DNA of 5,156 nucleotides from Holophagales bacterium. Its GTDB lineage: Bacteria > Acidobacteriota > Holophagae > Holophagales > Holophagaceae. The translations under genes and the position numbers were made by a program. The stretch spans positions 1 to 5,156 of the forward strand of contig JAITFL010000154.1 in the NCBI GenBank assembly GCA_031281385.1, in the 5' to 3' direction. Positions 1 to 5,156 of the stretch are shown here, one piece after another (positions within the stretch are counted from its first letter, which is position 1; the number at the start of each line of letters is the position of its first letter). The notes under the pieces were generated by a model that ran no database searches, had not been told where the DNA came from, and saw only the letters and a program-made list of their open reading frames with translations.

Positions 1-1
1 G

Positions 2-880
2 ACGCTGGATTCCAACCCATTTGCGTGCAACATAGTGGAACTGTGCCCGGCCGGGGCGATGACCGCAAAGGATTTTCGCTTCAAGAAGCGGGCGTGGTAT
101 CTAAAGCCAATCCCCACCATCAGCCGCCATGGGGCAGACGCCAAGCCTATTTGGGCGGATATTGACCAAAATAAACTGTGGCGCTTCCGCCCAAGGTTCG
201 ATGGCGAGCTTTCGCTGCAGCGCTTGATCTCAGACGAAGAAAGGCTTGCGTGGCACCGCTACGACCTAGAGCCTTCCCAAAGGCAGTGTTCGCCCACGAT
301 GAAAGGCAAGTCGGCCCAAATTATGGACATCGCCAGTGCGCTGTCCGCGAATGCCCCAGTCGCGGTGCTGGCCCAGGCCACATTTGGTTGCGGAGCCCTG
401 CAACAGTTGGGCGAACTGGCCTCGTCAGATTCGCTGCGCTACGCGCATGGGAACAGGTGCTTCCCGATTCAAAACCCCTCCATACAAAAGTCCGACGACG
501 GAGCGATAAACAAGTCGGGCGCATTGGAGAAAGGGTACAAGCTTGGAGCCGAAGAACTGCTCACCAAAATCGAAGCCGGCGAGGTCAAGGCGGTGATCAT
601 TTACCATGACTCTGAACTGAGCGATGCCGCCGAAAATGAGCTATTGGCCAAGGTGGCCAAAAAGGCGAGGTTCAGCTTGGTGCTGGAACCCATCCCGTCT
701 GCCCTTTCTGGGTTGGCGTCTGCCACGTTGCCCGTGACGACCTACCTTGAAGAGTCGGACTTTGTAATTGACCACCAAGGCGAAACAAAGCAATACCAAA
801 AAGCACTGGAACCCCCTCATGGCATCAAGACCTCAGCGGCCTGGGCGCAGGAGCTAAAGGCGGCGGCCGGGGCCATGTAG
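2..880 (+). CDS. nuoG: NADH-quinone oxidoreductase subunit G, C-terminal part (5' partial)
   Basis: NuoG is the large iron-sulfur subunit of the peripheral arm of respiratory complex I and passes electrons from NADH towards quinone. The frame is open from base 2, so the gene starts outside the window; the GTG at 35 lies inside a conserved motif and is not a start. The first visible residues (NPFACNIVELCPAGAMT, then KDFRFKKRAWYL) match the NuoG segment that supplies the last cysteine of the N4 [4Fe-4S] cluster (C15 of the 292 visible residues). Next comes a DQNKLWRFRPR stretch and LISDEERLAWHRYDL, which parallels the ISDKTRF region of mitochondrial NDUFS1. The tail (ATLPVTTYLEESDFVIDHQG, then KQYQKALEPP) matches the family's C-terminal cofactor-fold end. 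The CxxCxxxC of the N7-type cluster is absent. Only about 277 residues follow the N4 cysteine, roughly half of usual, so the molybdopterin-like domain is reduced. It ends in TAG two bases before the DCC gene, probably in one operon. Confidence 0.85.
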   Translation, partial: TLDSNPFACNIVELCPAGAMTAKDFRFKKRAWYLKPIPTISRHGADAKPIWADIDQNKLWRFRPRFDGELSLQRLISDEERLAWHRYDLEPSQRQCSPTMKGKSAQIMDIASALSANAPVAVLAQATFGCGALQQLGELASSDSLRYAHGNRCFPIQNPSIQKSDDGAINKSGALEKGYKLGAEELLTKIEAGEVKAVIIYHDSELSDAAENELLAKVAKKARFSLVLEPIPSALSGLASATLPVTTYLEESDFVIDHQGETKQYQKALEPPHGIKTSAAWAQELKAAAGAM

Positions 881-882
881 CG

Positions 883-1245
883 GTGGCCTCCCACCTCCTA
901 GTTGCATACAACGCCGAATGCCCACACTGCCGCTCTGTCGTTGACTGGACTGGTGCTAGAGACAGGCGAGGCCTCATAGTGTCCTTCCCAATCCAGAACC
1001 CAGAACTGCTTCGGATGGCCCCAGAATTGGGCGGCTTGCCATTAGCCGAAACGATCTATGGTGTGGATGCGAGTACCAGGCAGGTGTTTTCGGCGGGCGA
1101 CCTTTGGCTCCAAATGGCCATCCGCCTGCCAGGTTGGTGGCTGTTCGCCCATATTTTTTCCCTGCCAGGATTCTATGCCTTGGCCCGATTTGCCTATAGA
1201 TTGCACAGCAAGGGGAAGTGTCGGGCAGGGGAGGGCCGGAGATAG
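883..1245 (+). CDS. DUF393 / DCC-type thiol-disulfide oxidoreductase family protein
   Basis: This is a 120-residue protein with the DCC family layout. A short beta-strand leads to a CxxC pair (AECPHCRSVVDW, C13 and C16) in place of the usual DGDCPFC. A middle segment holds YGVDAS (59-64) and SAGDLWLQMAI (70-80), like the family's substrate-strand region. The end has the typical LPG...A...Y pattern (SLPGFYALARFAYRLHSK, 93-110). The CPHC pair resembles a thioredoxin-fold redox site; the family's physiological substrate is not established. The start is GTG at 883, two bases after the nuoG TAG, with no clear Shine-Dalgarno at normal spacing, which suggests translation coupled to nuoG. Length is normal for the family. 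No signal peptide is evident, so it should be cytoplasmic; the hydrophobic patch at 84-96 could be peripheral to the membrane. The family call is firm from the N- and C-terminal patterns; its role beside nuoG is unknown. Confidence 0.75.
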   Translation: MASHLLVAYNAECPHCRSVVDWTGARDRRGLIVSFPIQNPELLRMAPELGGLPLAETIYGVDASTRQVFSAGDLWLQMAIRLPGWWLFAHIFSLPGFYALARFAYRLHSKGKCRAGEGRR

Positions 1246-1257
1246 GAATATGCCTCT

Positions 1258-1699
1258 ATGAATGTGCGCTCTAGAGGTCTGCCCGATAGGCATAAAGGCG
1301 ATGTGAGGCTGGTCGAGATCGTTGGCCTGGACATCAACACCTGCTTGTACACAAAATCGCTTGCGGCGCAGGGAAGTCATGGACACTGGGGCCTGCTCTG
1401 CCATCATTTTGAAAACAAGGACGCTGCATTTTTGCAAAAGGTGACGCGCAACCTATTGGAAGCGGAGAGTGGTGCACTGGCCTTTTTGACGGCGGAAAAG
1501 AACGGTGTTGGCTTTTCTAGTCTAGCTTGGCCGCTGGCACCAATGCAAGGCCGACGTGCCAAGCCTGGGCCGCGAGGTTGCATCCACGCTGGAAGGGAAG
1601 GGTGGAGGCTCTGGCAAGCATTTCCAAGGAAAGTTCAGTGGCTTAAGCAAATTGGGGGAAGCAGTGGAACGTTTGGCGACATTATTACCCAGACCGTGA
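1258..1699 (+). pseudogene. Relic of an alanyl-tRNA editing protein (AlaX/AlaRS-like), 5'-truncated and frameshifted
   Basis: Alanyl-tRNA editing proteins hydrolyse mischarged tRNA-Ala. Here the frame starting at 1258 reads DVRLVEIVGLDINTC, matching the end of the editing domain just before its CGGTH zinc motif, but that motif is CLYTK (residues 29-33), so two glycines and the zinc-binding His are lost. The frame continues with GALAFLTAEKNGVGFSSLA, like the DHHA1 region. The homologous continuation then jumps frame: from 1550 it reads ADVPSLGREVAS, LEGKGGGSGKHFQGK and ends LATLLPRP at TGA 1697-1699. Removing one G at 1549/1550 joins both parts into a single 146-codon frame. The upstream half, including the HxxxH editing motif, is absent and the DCC gene lies there instead. 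An undisturbed frame does run 1258-1764 (168 codons, AGGAA at 1244-1248 upstream), so it may be called as a hypothetical gene, but its last third has no family likeness. A sequencing error could explain the frameshift, not the lost motif or missing 5' half. Confidence 0.7.
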
Positions 1700-1727
1700 C
1701 AGTCATGAAGTCGAAACAGTGTTCAGC

Positions 1728-1755
1728 TGGACAACGCTGGGCGTTTTGCTATAAT
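1728..1755 (+). promoter_or_regulatory. Sigma70-type promoter with extended -10, upstream of the carbonic anhydrase gene
   Basis: The -35 element is TGGACA at 1728-1733 (five of six matches to consensus). A 16-base spacer leads to a perfect TATAAT at 1750-1755, preceded by TGC at 1747-1749, which is an extended -10. Initiation near 1762 would give a leader of about 24 bases. It lies after the relic's TGA and before a ribosome binding site (AAAGGGG, 1771-1777) and the ATG at 1786. It therefore makes the carbonic anhydrase gene the start of a new transcription unit. The assignment rests on pattern only, but position and match are both good. Confidence 0.7.
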
Positions 1756-1785
1756 TTGGATTGACACCAGAAAGGGGTACCAATA

Positions 1786-2787
1786 ATGAACCTTTATTTA
1801 ACTCTCGCAATTCTATTCTTGGCCGCATGGCATCAAGAGCCAGTCCAGAAGAAGGATCAGCCCAAGCAGACTCCAGCCAAAGAAGCGGCACTTGAATCAA
1901 TTAAGAGCGCGACACCTGTAGAGGCCGAAAAATTTGCGACGCCCACCACCGTCGTGCCACAGTCTATTAACGCGCAAGCTGCCGGTGCTAAGCCCCAAGC
2001 AAATCCCAGGTCCCAAGCAAGTTCCAAGCAGACGGCCAAACCCGCTGTCCAACAACAGGTCGTGGTGAATGTGAGCGAGGCGGAGAAGAAGGCCACGGCC
2101 CTCTACCAGGCAAACGCAAAGTTCCAGGAGGAGCTTGCAAAACGCAGACAGATCATATCCGTTTATGGCATAGACACTCCAGAGGCCGCGTTGGCCGAAC
2201 TGCAGGCGGGTAACGAGCGCTTTGTTAGCACCGGGCGCGTGAGAACTCTCTTGGCCTCCCAGGATGCCAGTCTGCGAGAATCCCTTTCAAAGGGGCAGGC
2301 CCCATTTGCCGTCCTTGTAACTTGTTCCGATTCCCGCGTCACAGACAGCTTCGTCTTTGACCAGGAACTGGGCAGGCTGTTTTCCATCAGGTCGGCGGGC
2401 AACAGCCCGGACACCCTTGGGATAGCCAGTGTTGAGTATGGTGTCGAACACCTAGAGTCAAAAATAGTCGTTGTCATTGGCCACACCTTCTGCGGTGCCA
2501 TCGGCGCAGTTGCGGACGCAAAAGACGAACACATGCATGGAAATTTCCATGTTTTCCAAGAAGTCATGGACGGACTGCTGCAATCTACCCCCAGAGACCC
2601 CAACGAGTCCGAGCAAGACTACAAAATCCGCTTGGCTAAAGTTAATGCCATCCGCCAAGCCAAGTCGGTTTACGAGAAGAGTCCCGTCATTCGCGAATCC
2701 ATTGAGCAAAAAAAGATTTGGCTAGTACCTGCCATACACGACATAGCCAGCGGGATAGTCACATTCTTTGAGCCAGTGGGCAAGTAG
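1786..2787 (+). CDS. Beta-class carbonic anhydrase, probably exported or membrane-anchored
   Basis: Carbonic anhydrase interconverts CO2 and bicarbonate at a zinc centre. The 333-residue protein carries the beta-class signatures: TCSDSRV with zinc ligand C180 and the D182/R184 dyad, then GHTFCGAIG with zinc ligands H233 and C236. SVEYGVEHL (215-223) and the C-terminal LVPAIHDIASGIVTFF (313-328) also fit. The catalytic domain spans about 130-330. Ahead of it are a hydrophobic N-terminus (LYLTLAILFLAAW, 3-15), suggesting a signal peptide or anchor, then a low-complexity K/Q/P/A/S-rich stretch (about 20-92) and a charged, probably helical segment (96-125). Typical beta enzymes are 200-220 residues, so the extension accounts for the extra length. 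The n-region lacks Lys/Arg and no lipobox Cys or clear cleavage site is visible, so secretion versus anchoring is open. ATG 1786 is supported by AAAGGGG (1771-1777) and the promoter at 1728-1755. Family call firm; location inferred. Confidence 0.92.
   Translation: MNLYLTLAILFLAAWHQEPVQKKDQPKQTPAKEAALESIKSATPVEAEKFATPTTVVPQSINAQAAGAKPQANPRSQASSKQTAKPAVQQQVVVNVSEAEKKATALYQANAKFQEELAKRRQIISVYGIDTPEAALAELQAGNERFVSTGRVRTLLASQDASLRESLSKGQAPFAVLVTCSDSRVTDSFVFDQELGRLFSIRSAGNSPDTLGIASVEYGVEHLESKIVVVIGHTFCGAIGAVADAKDEHMHGNFHVFQEVMDGLLQSTPRDPNESEQDYKIRLAKVNAIRQAKSVYEKSPVIRESIEQKKIWLVPAIHDIASGIVTFFEPVGK
1994..2030 (+). repeat. Short CCCAAGCA-type direct repeats in the carbonic anhydrase linker
   Basis: CCCAAGCAA occurs at 1994-2002 and again at 2012-2020, 18 bases apart and so in the same reading phase. 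A CCAAGCA copy follows at 2024-2030. A related CCCAAGCAGAC lies at 1861-1871. These code for PxA/PKQ/SKQ-like residues in the low-complexity linker and look like a slippage-grown spacer rather than a regulatory repeat. Confidence 0.45.
2536..2551. repeat. Perfect 16-bp palindrome inside the carbonic anhydrase gene
   Basis: CATGGAAATTTCCATG reads identically on both strands. It encodes HGNFH plus the start of the next codon, at residues 251-255 of the carbonic anhydrase. No second copy is seen in the window. It may be chance or a protein-binding site; nothing in the context decides between them. Confidence 0.5.
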
Positions 2788-2882
2788 TCTATTCGTGCTA
2801 GTAAACAAACAATTTAACAATTGCGTGGCCACAACATAGGCCGCCAATAGCTCTGTGCATCAATCGGGGCATCAGGAAAGAC

Positions 2883-4307
2883 ATGGACACAAACGCATTT
2901 CGCCGCATAGGTCATGAATTGATTGATTGGGTCGCCGACTATAGGGAGCGCATTGAAACGCTCCCCGTGATGAGCCGCGCCAAGCCCGGGGACGTCAGAG
3001 CGAAAATTCCCAAAGAGCCCCCACAAAAGGGAGTTGGCTTGGAAGGGCTTGGGCAGACGCTTAACGAGGTGGTGATGCCAGGCATAACCCATTGGACCCA
3101 CCCAGGCTTCTTTGGGTATTTCCCATCCAACACCGACCTAGCCTCCGTTCTTGGTGACCTAGTGGCCTCTGGGCTGGGCGTTCAAGGGATGAGCTGGGTG
3201 ACCAGCCCTGCTGCAACAGAGGTGGAAGAAACTGTCATGAGTTGGCTCAGGCAGATGCTGGGGCTGTCAGAATCATTTTCTGGCGTGATACACGACACCG
3301 CCAGCACCGCCACTTTCTGCGCCTTGCTATGCGCTAGGGAGCGCACCACAGGTTTCAGTCAAAACAGGGGGGGGATGCAAGCCGAAGTCTCGCCCCTTAC
3401 TGTTTACGCATCCGACCAGGCCCACAGTTCAGTACCCAAAGGTGCGCTGTTGGCGGGCTTTGGGCGCGAGTATCTGCACCTGATTGAAACAGACAAAGAC
3501 CATGCGATGAGGATTGATCTACTAGAGGCTGCCATTCAGGCCGACCTTGACGCAGGCCGGCGGCCATGTGCGCTTGTCGCGGCAATCGGAACAACCGCGA
3601 CAACGGGACTGGACCCACTGGTAAAGATGGCAGAGTTGGCAAAGCGACATGGCCTATGGTTGCACGTTGATGCTGCAATGGCCGGGACGGCAATGACCTG
3701 CCCCGAATATCGGTGGATGTGGGAGGGCATAGAACATGCCGATAGCATAGTGACGAACCCCCACAAGTGGATGGGCGTAGGCTTTGACCTGACTGCTTAT
3801 TTCGTAAAAGACCCGCAGCACCTGATCCGCGTGATGGGTACCGACCCAAGCTATCTGCGGACGGCCTTTGACGCGGAAGTGAACAATTTTAGGGACTGGG
3901 GCATTCCCCTGGGCAGGCGCTTCCGGTCGCTCAAACTGTGGTTTCTGATACTGGATCGTGGAGTAGAGGCCATTCAGGAACTCGTCAGGCGCAACGTGTC
4001 CTACGCAGCTTGGCTGGCCGCCCAGATAGATTCGGCACCAAATTGGCAGCGGATGGGTCCCGCGCATTTACAGACGGTTTCGCTAAGACACGTTCCATCA
4101 GGCATGGCCACAGACGAGGACGCGCTCTCCGCTCACAATCTAGTTATAGCAGACGCCATAAACGCGGCAGGGCGGCAATTTGTCACGACGGCAATGGTAA
4201 AGGGCCAAAGGCTGATCCGCGCCTCCATAGGAGCGCAGGCGACAGAAATGAGGCACGTCGAGGGCCTGTGGGAAGCACTGCAAAAGGCGGCTGCTGAAAC
4301 GAAGTAG
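2883..4307 (+). CDS. PLP-dependent group II decarboxylase, aromatic-L-amino-acid decarboxylase family
   Basis: Enzymes of this family remove CO2 from aromatic amino acids (Trp, Tyr, Phe, Dopa) to give amines, in the cytoplasm as homodimers. The 474-residue length is normal. Family landmarks in order: HWTHPGFFGYFPSN (70-83); VIHDTASTATFCALL (135-149); cofactor-stacking H181 in YASDQAHSS; GTTATTG (236-242); HVDAAMAGTAMTCPE (261-275) with PLP-nitrogen Asp D263; TNPHKWMGVGFD (291-302) with the PLP lysine K295; DPSYL (321-325) with Y324, equivalent to the catalytic-loop Tyr332 of animal DDC; and GRRFRSLK (344-351) with the carboxylate-binding Arg. Keeping the Tyr argues for decarboxylation rather than the aldehyde-synthase variants that carry Phe. 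DAAM instead of DAAY is, as I recall, common in bacterial members. ATG 2883 follows AGGAAAG (2874-2880). A G8 run interrupts the gene at 3367-3374. Substrate cannot be told from sequence; a dedicated glutamate decarboxylase is unlikely. Confidence 0.92.
   Translation: MDTNAFRRIGHELIDWVADYRERIETLPVMSRAKPGDVRAKIPKEPPQKGVGLEGLGQTLNEVVMPGITHWTHPGFFGYFPSNTDLASVLGDLVASGLGVQGMSWVTSPAATEVEETVMSWLRQMLGLSESFSGVIHDTASTATFCALLCARERTTGFSQNRGGMQAEVSPLTVYASDQAHSSVPKGALLAGFGREYLHLIETDKDHAMRIDLLEAAIQADLDAGRRPCALVAAIGTTATTGLDPLVKMAELAKRHGLWLHVDAAMAGTAMTCPEYRWMWEGIEHADSIVTNPHKWMGVGFDLTAYFVKDPQHLIRVMGTDPSYLRTAFDAEVNNFRDWGIPLGRRFRSLKLWFLILDRGVEAIQELVRRNVSYAAWLAAQIDSAPNWQRMGPAHLQTVSLRHVPSGMATDEDALSAHNLVIADAINAAGRQFVTTAMVKGQRLIRASIGAQATEMRHVEGLWEALQKAAAETK
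3367..3374 (+). other. G8 homopolymer inside the decarboxylase coding sequence
   Basis: Eight consecutive G residues encode part of R162 plus G163 and G164, in a variable loop between the ARERTTG helix end and the PLTVYASDQAH strand. Losing one G would put TGA at 3481-3483 in frame, and gaining one would put TGA at 3485-3487 in frame. Either change truncates the protein before the PLP lysine. This is a candidate slippage (on/off) site and also a likely spot for sequencing error. Confidence 0.6.
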
Positions 4308-4337
4308 CCTTGGGAGCGTTCGTACATTGAAGGCTAG

Positions 4338-4362
4338 GGCGGTCAGTGAATTGCTGCCCGCC
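4338..4362 (+). terminator. Weak hairpin, possible terminator after the decarboxylase
   Basis: GGCGG (4338-4342) can pair with CCGCC (4358-4362). Inside it, CAG (4344-4346) pairs with CTG (4354-4356) across a T/C mismatch, and two G-T wobbles leave an AAT loop. A T6 run comes only at 4380-4385, 17 bases after the stem, so it is not a canonical intrinsic terminator. It sits in the 122-base gap before the protease gene, a sensible place for one. Confidence 0.3.
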
Positions 4363-4419
4363 ATAACGTATGTATGCCATTTTTTAGTCTGTATAGGCGA
4401 TTTTTAACCATCCACACAT

Positions 4420-4424
4420 AGGAG
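4420..4424 (+). promoter_or_regulatory. Ribosome binding site fixing the start of the tricorn-type protease gene
   Basis: AGGAG lies five bases before the ATG at 4430. It selects this ATG, whose product begins with a well-formed signal peptide. TATAGG at 4392-4397 could be a -10 element, but I see no convincing -35 partner. Confidence 0.7.
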
Positions 4425-4429
4425 CAACC

Positions 4430-5156
4430 ATGAACTGGAAACACGCACCGACCATCCTCCTGCTGGCCGCGGGGGCATTCGCGCAGGCACAATCGCCGCT
4501 GCTGTTAAGGCTGCCAGCCTTGAGCAAGGACAATATCGTCTTTTCCCATGCGGGAGACTTGTGGATAGTGGGCAGGGGAGGCGGCGATGCTAAAAGGCTG
4601 ACAACGGGCATAGGCACCGAGTCTAGGCCATATTTTTCCCCCGACGGAAGCATGATAGCGTTCACAGGCGAATACGAAGGCAACCTAGATGTCTATATCG
4701 TGCCGACAACAGGAGGAGTGCCAAAGCGCCTGACCTACCACCCAGGCGTCGACGTCGTGCAGGGCTGGACGCCCGATGGCAAAGTTATTTTCTCTTCAGC
4801 CAGGTTTAGCCAAGCAAATGGAAGAACCCAACAGCTATTCACCATGTCGCCCAATGGCGCATGGCCAGAGTTGGTGCCATTGCCGATGGCCAGCCACGGC
4901 TCTTTTTCGCCCGACGGCAAGTTTTTGGCCTACGAGCCAGTCGGCAGGGCCTTCGAGGCGTGGAAACGCTACAGGGGCGGACGCGCGTCCTATATATGGA
5001 TAGCCGACCTGAAAGATTCTAGCGTCGTGAAGATACCCCGCACCGACAGCAACGACTTCAACCCGATGTGGATAGACAACAAGGTCTATTTCCTGTCCGA
5101 CCGCTCCGACGCCAAGGTCCCCATCACTCTTTATGCCTATGACACGGGTACAAAAC
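4430..5156 (+). CDS. Tricorn-type protease (S41 family), exported; N-terminal beta-propeller only (3' partial)
   Basis: Tricorn proteases are large (about 1,050-1,100 residues) peptide-degrading enzymes with two beta-propellers, a PDZ domain and an S41-type serine catalytic core. Only 242 codons are visible, open to the window edge. They begin with a signal peptide: n-region MNWKHA, hydrophobic ILLLAAGAFA (9-18), likely cleavage at AFA|QA or AQA|QS near 18-20. This points to a periplasmic or secreted enzyme. The first propeller then shows the family hallmarks: LRLPALSKDNIVFSHAGDLW (26-45), FSPDGSMIAFTGEYEGNLDV (69-88), PKRLTYHPG (98-106), GWTPDGKVIF (112-121), FSPDGKFLAYEPVGR (159-173), AWKRYRGG (177-184) and NPMWIDNKVYFLSDR (211-225). 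WKRYRGG with GDLW separates it from plain TolB/PD40 proteins. ATG 4430 follows AGGAG at 4420-4424. PDZ and catalytic residues lie beyond the window, so activity cannot be judged here. Confidence 0.88.
   Translation, partial: MNWKHAPTILLLAAGAFAQAQSPLLLRLPALSKDNIVFSHAGDLWIVGRGGGDAKRLTTGIGTESRPYFSPDGSMIAFTGEYEGNLDVYIVPTTGGVPKRLTYHPGVDVVQGWTPDGKVIFSSARFSQANGRTQQLFTMSPNGAWPELVPLPMASHGSFSPDGKFLAYEPVGRAFEAWKRYRGGRASYIWIADLKDSSVVKIPRTDSNDFNPMWIDNKVYFLSDRSDAKVPITLYAYDTGTK

Noticed and set aside
35..37. GTG as the start of the first gene
   Set aside because: It lies inside the conserved NPFACNIVELCPAG motif and the frame is open to the left edge.
461..480. FPIQNP shared by NuoG (near 461-478) and the DCC protein (residues 36-41) as a sign of duplication
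   Set aside because: The flanking residues differ entirely and the codons diverge, so coincidence is more likely.
1042..1437. 131-codon minus-strand frame across the DCC gene and the relic
   Set aside because: It overlaps a well-supported DCC gene and a recognisable AlaX segment on the + strand, and its product shows no family-like motif.
1516..1525. Tandem TCTAG duplication as the cause of the relic's frameshift
   Set aside because: Removing five bases does not join the two homologous frames; a single-base removal near 1549 does.
1700..1764. Tail of the 1258-1764 open frame as genuine coding sequence
   Set aside because: Homology-like sequence moves to the next frame at about 1550 and ends at 1699. 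The remaining tail runs into the promoter at 1728-1755 and has no family likeness.
1761..1766. Perfect TTGACA as a second -35 element
   Set aside because: The only -10-like sequence at a fitting distance overlaps the ATG at 1786, and a better promoter lies just upstream.
2788..2882. Promoter, tRNA or terminator in the gap before the decarboxylase
   Set aside because: There is only an 8-bp palindrome (GTGGCCAC, 2825-2832) and a poor TTTAAC/CATAGG pair; neither is convincing.
4384..4683. 99-codon minus-strand frame over the protease start
   Set aside because: The + strand there encodes a signal peptide and a clear tricorn propeller with a ribosome binding site; the reverse frame is a shadow.

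Overview
The window carries five recognisable protein genes and one gene relic, all on the + strand. The DNA is moderately GC-rich. No RNA gene, IS element, CRISPR array or phage gene was seen. The gene types (a stripped-down NuoG, an exported tricorn-type protease, a group II aromatic amino acid decarboxylase) fit a free-living, respiring Gram-negative-type bacterium outside the well-studied Proteobacteria. By recollection of similar proteins I lean towards Armatimonadota (Fimbriimonas-like) or a neighbouring phylum, but this is weak inference. All four intact genes whose ends are visible stop with TAG, and ATA (Ile) and AGG (Arg) are used freely, at least in the last gene.

Layout. 2-880: the C-terminal part of NADH-quinone oxidoreductase subunit G (nuoG), entering from the left edge. 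883-1245: a DUF393/DCC-type thiol-disulfide oxidoreductase, two bases after nuoG and probably in its operon. 1258-1699: a decayed 3' part of an alanyl-tRNA editing protein (AlaX long form, AlaRS-like). It has no 5' half, its CGGTH zinc motif has become CLYTK, and one extra base near 1549 splits the frame. 1728-1755: a near-consensus sigma70 promoter with an extended -10. 1786-2787: a beta-carbonic anhydrase with an N-terminal export or anchor segment and a long low-complexity linker. 2883-4307: a PLP-dependent aromatic-L-amino-acid decarboxylase family enzyme interrupted by a G8 homopolymer. 4430-right edge: the exported N-terminal beta-propeller of a tricorn-type protease, cut off by the window.

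The genes do not form one obvious pathway. nuoG and the DCC gene look like the tail of a respiratory operon that once ran on into, or now abuts, an editing-protein relic. A new transcription unit then starts at the strong promoter before the carbonic anhydrase. The decarboxylase (which releases CO2) and the carbonic anhydrase (which hydrates it) are adjacent, but their predicted compartments differ, so a functional link is only a guess. I found no convincing new multi-gene system. The observations most worth checking are the one-base-frameshifted editing-protein relic, the G8 tract inside the decarboxylase, and the compact NuoG lacking the N7-type cluster ligands.
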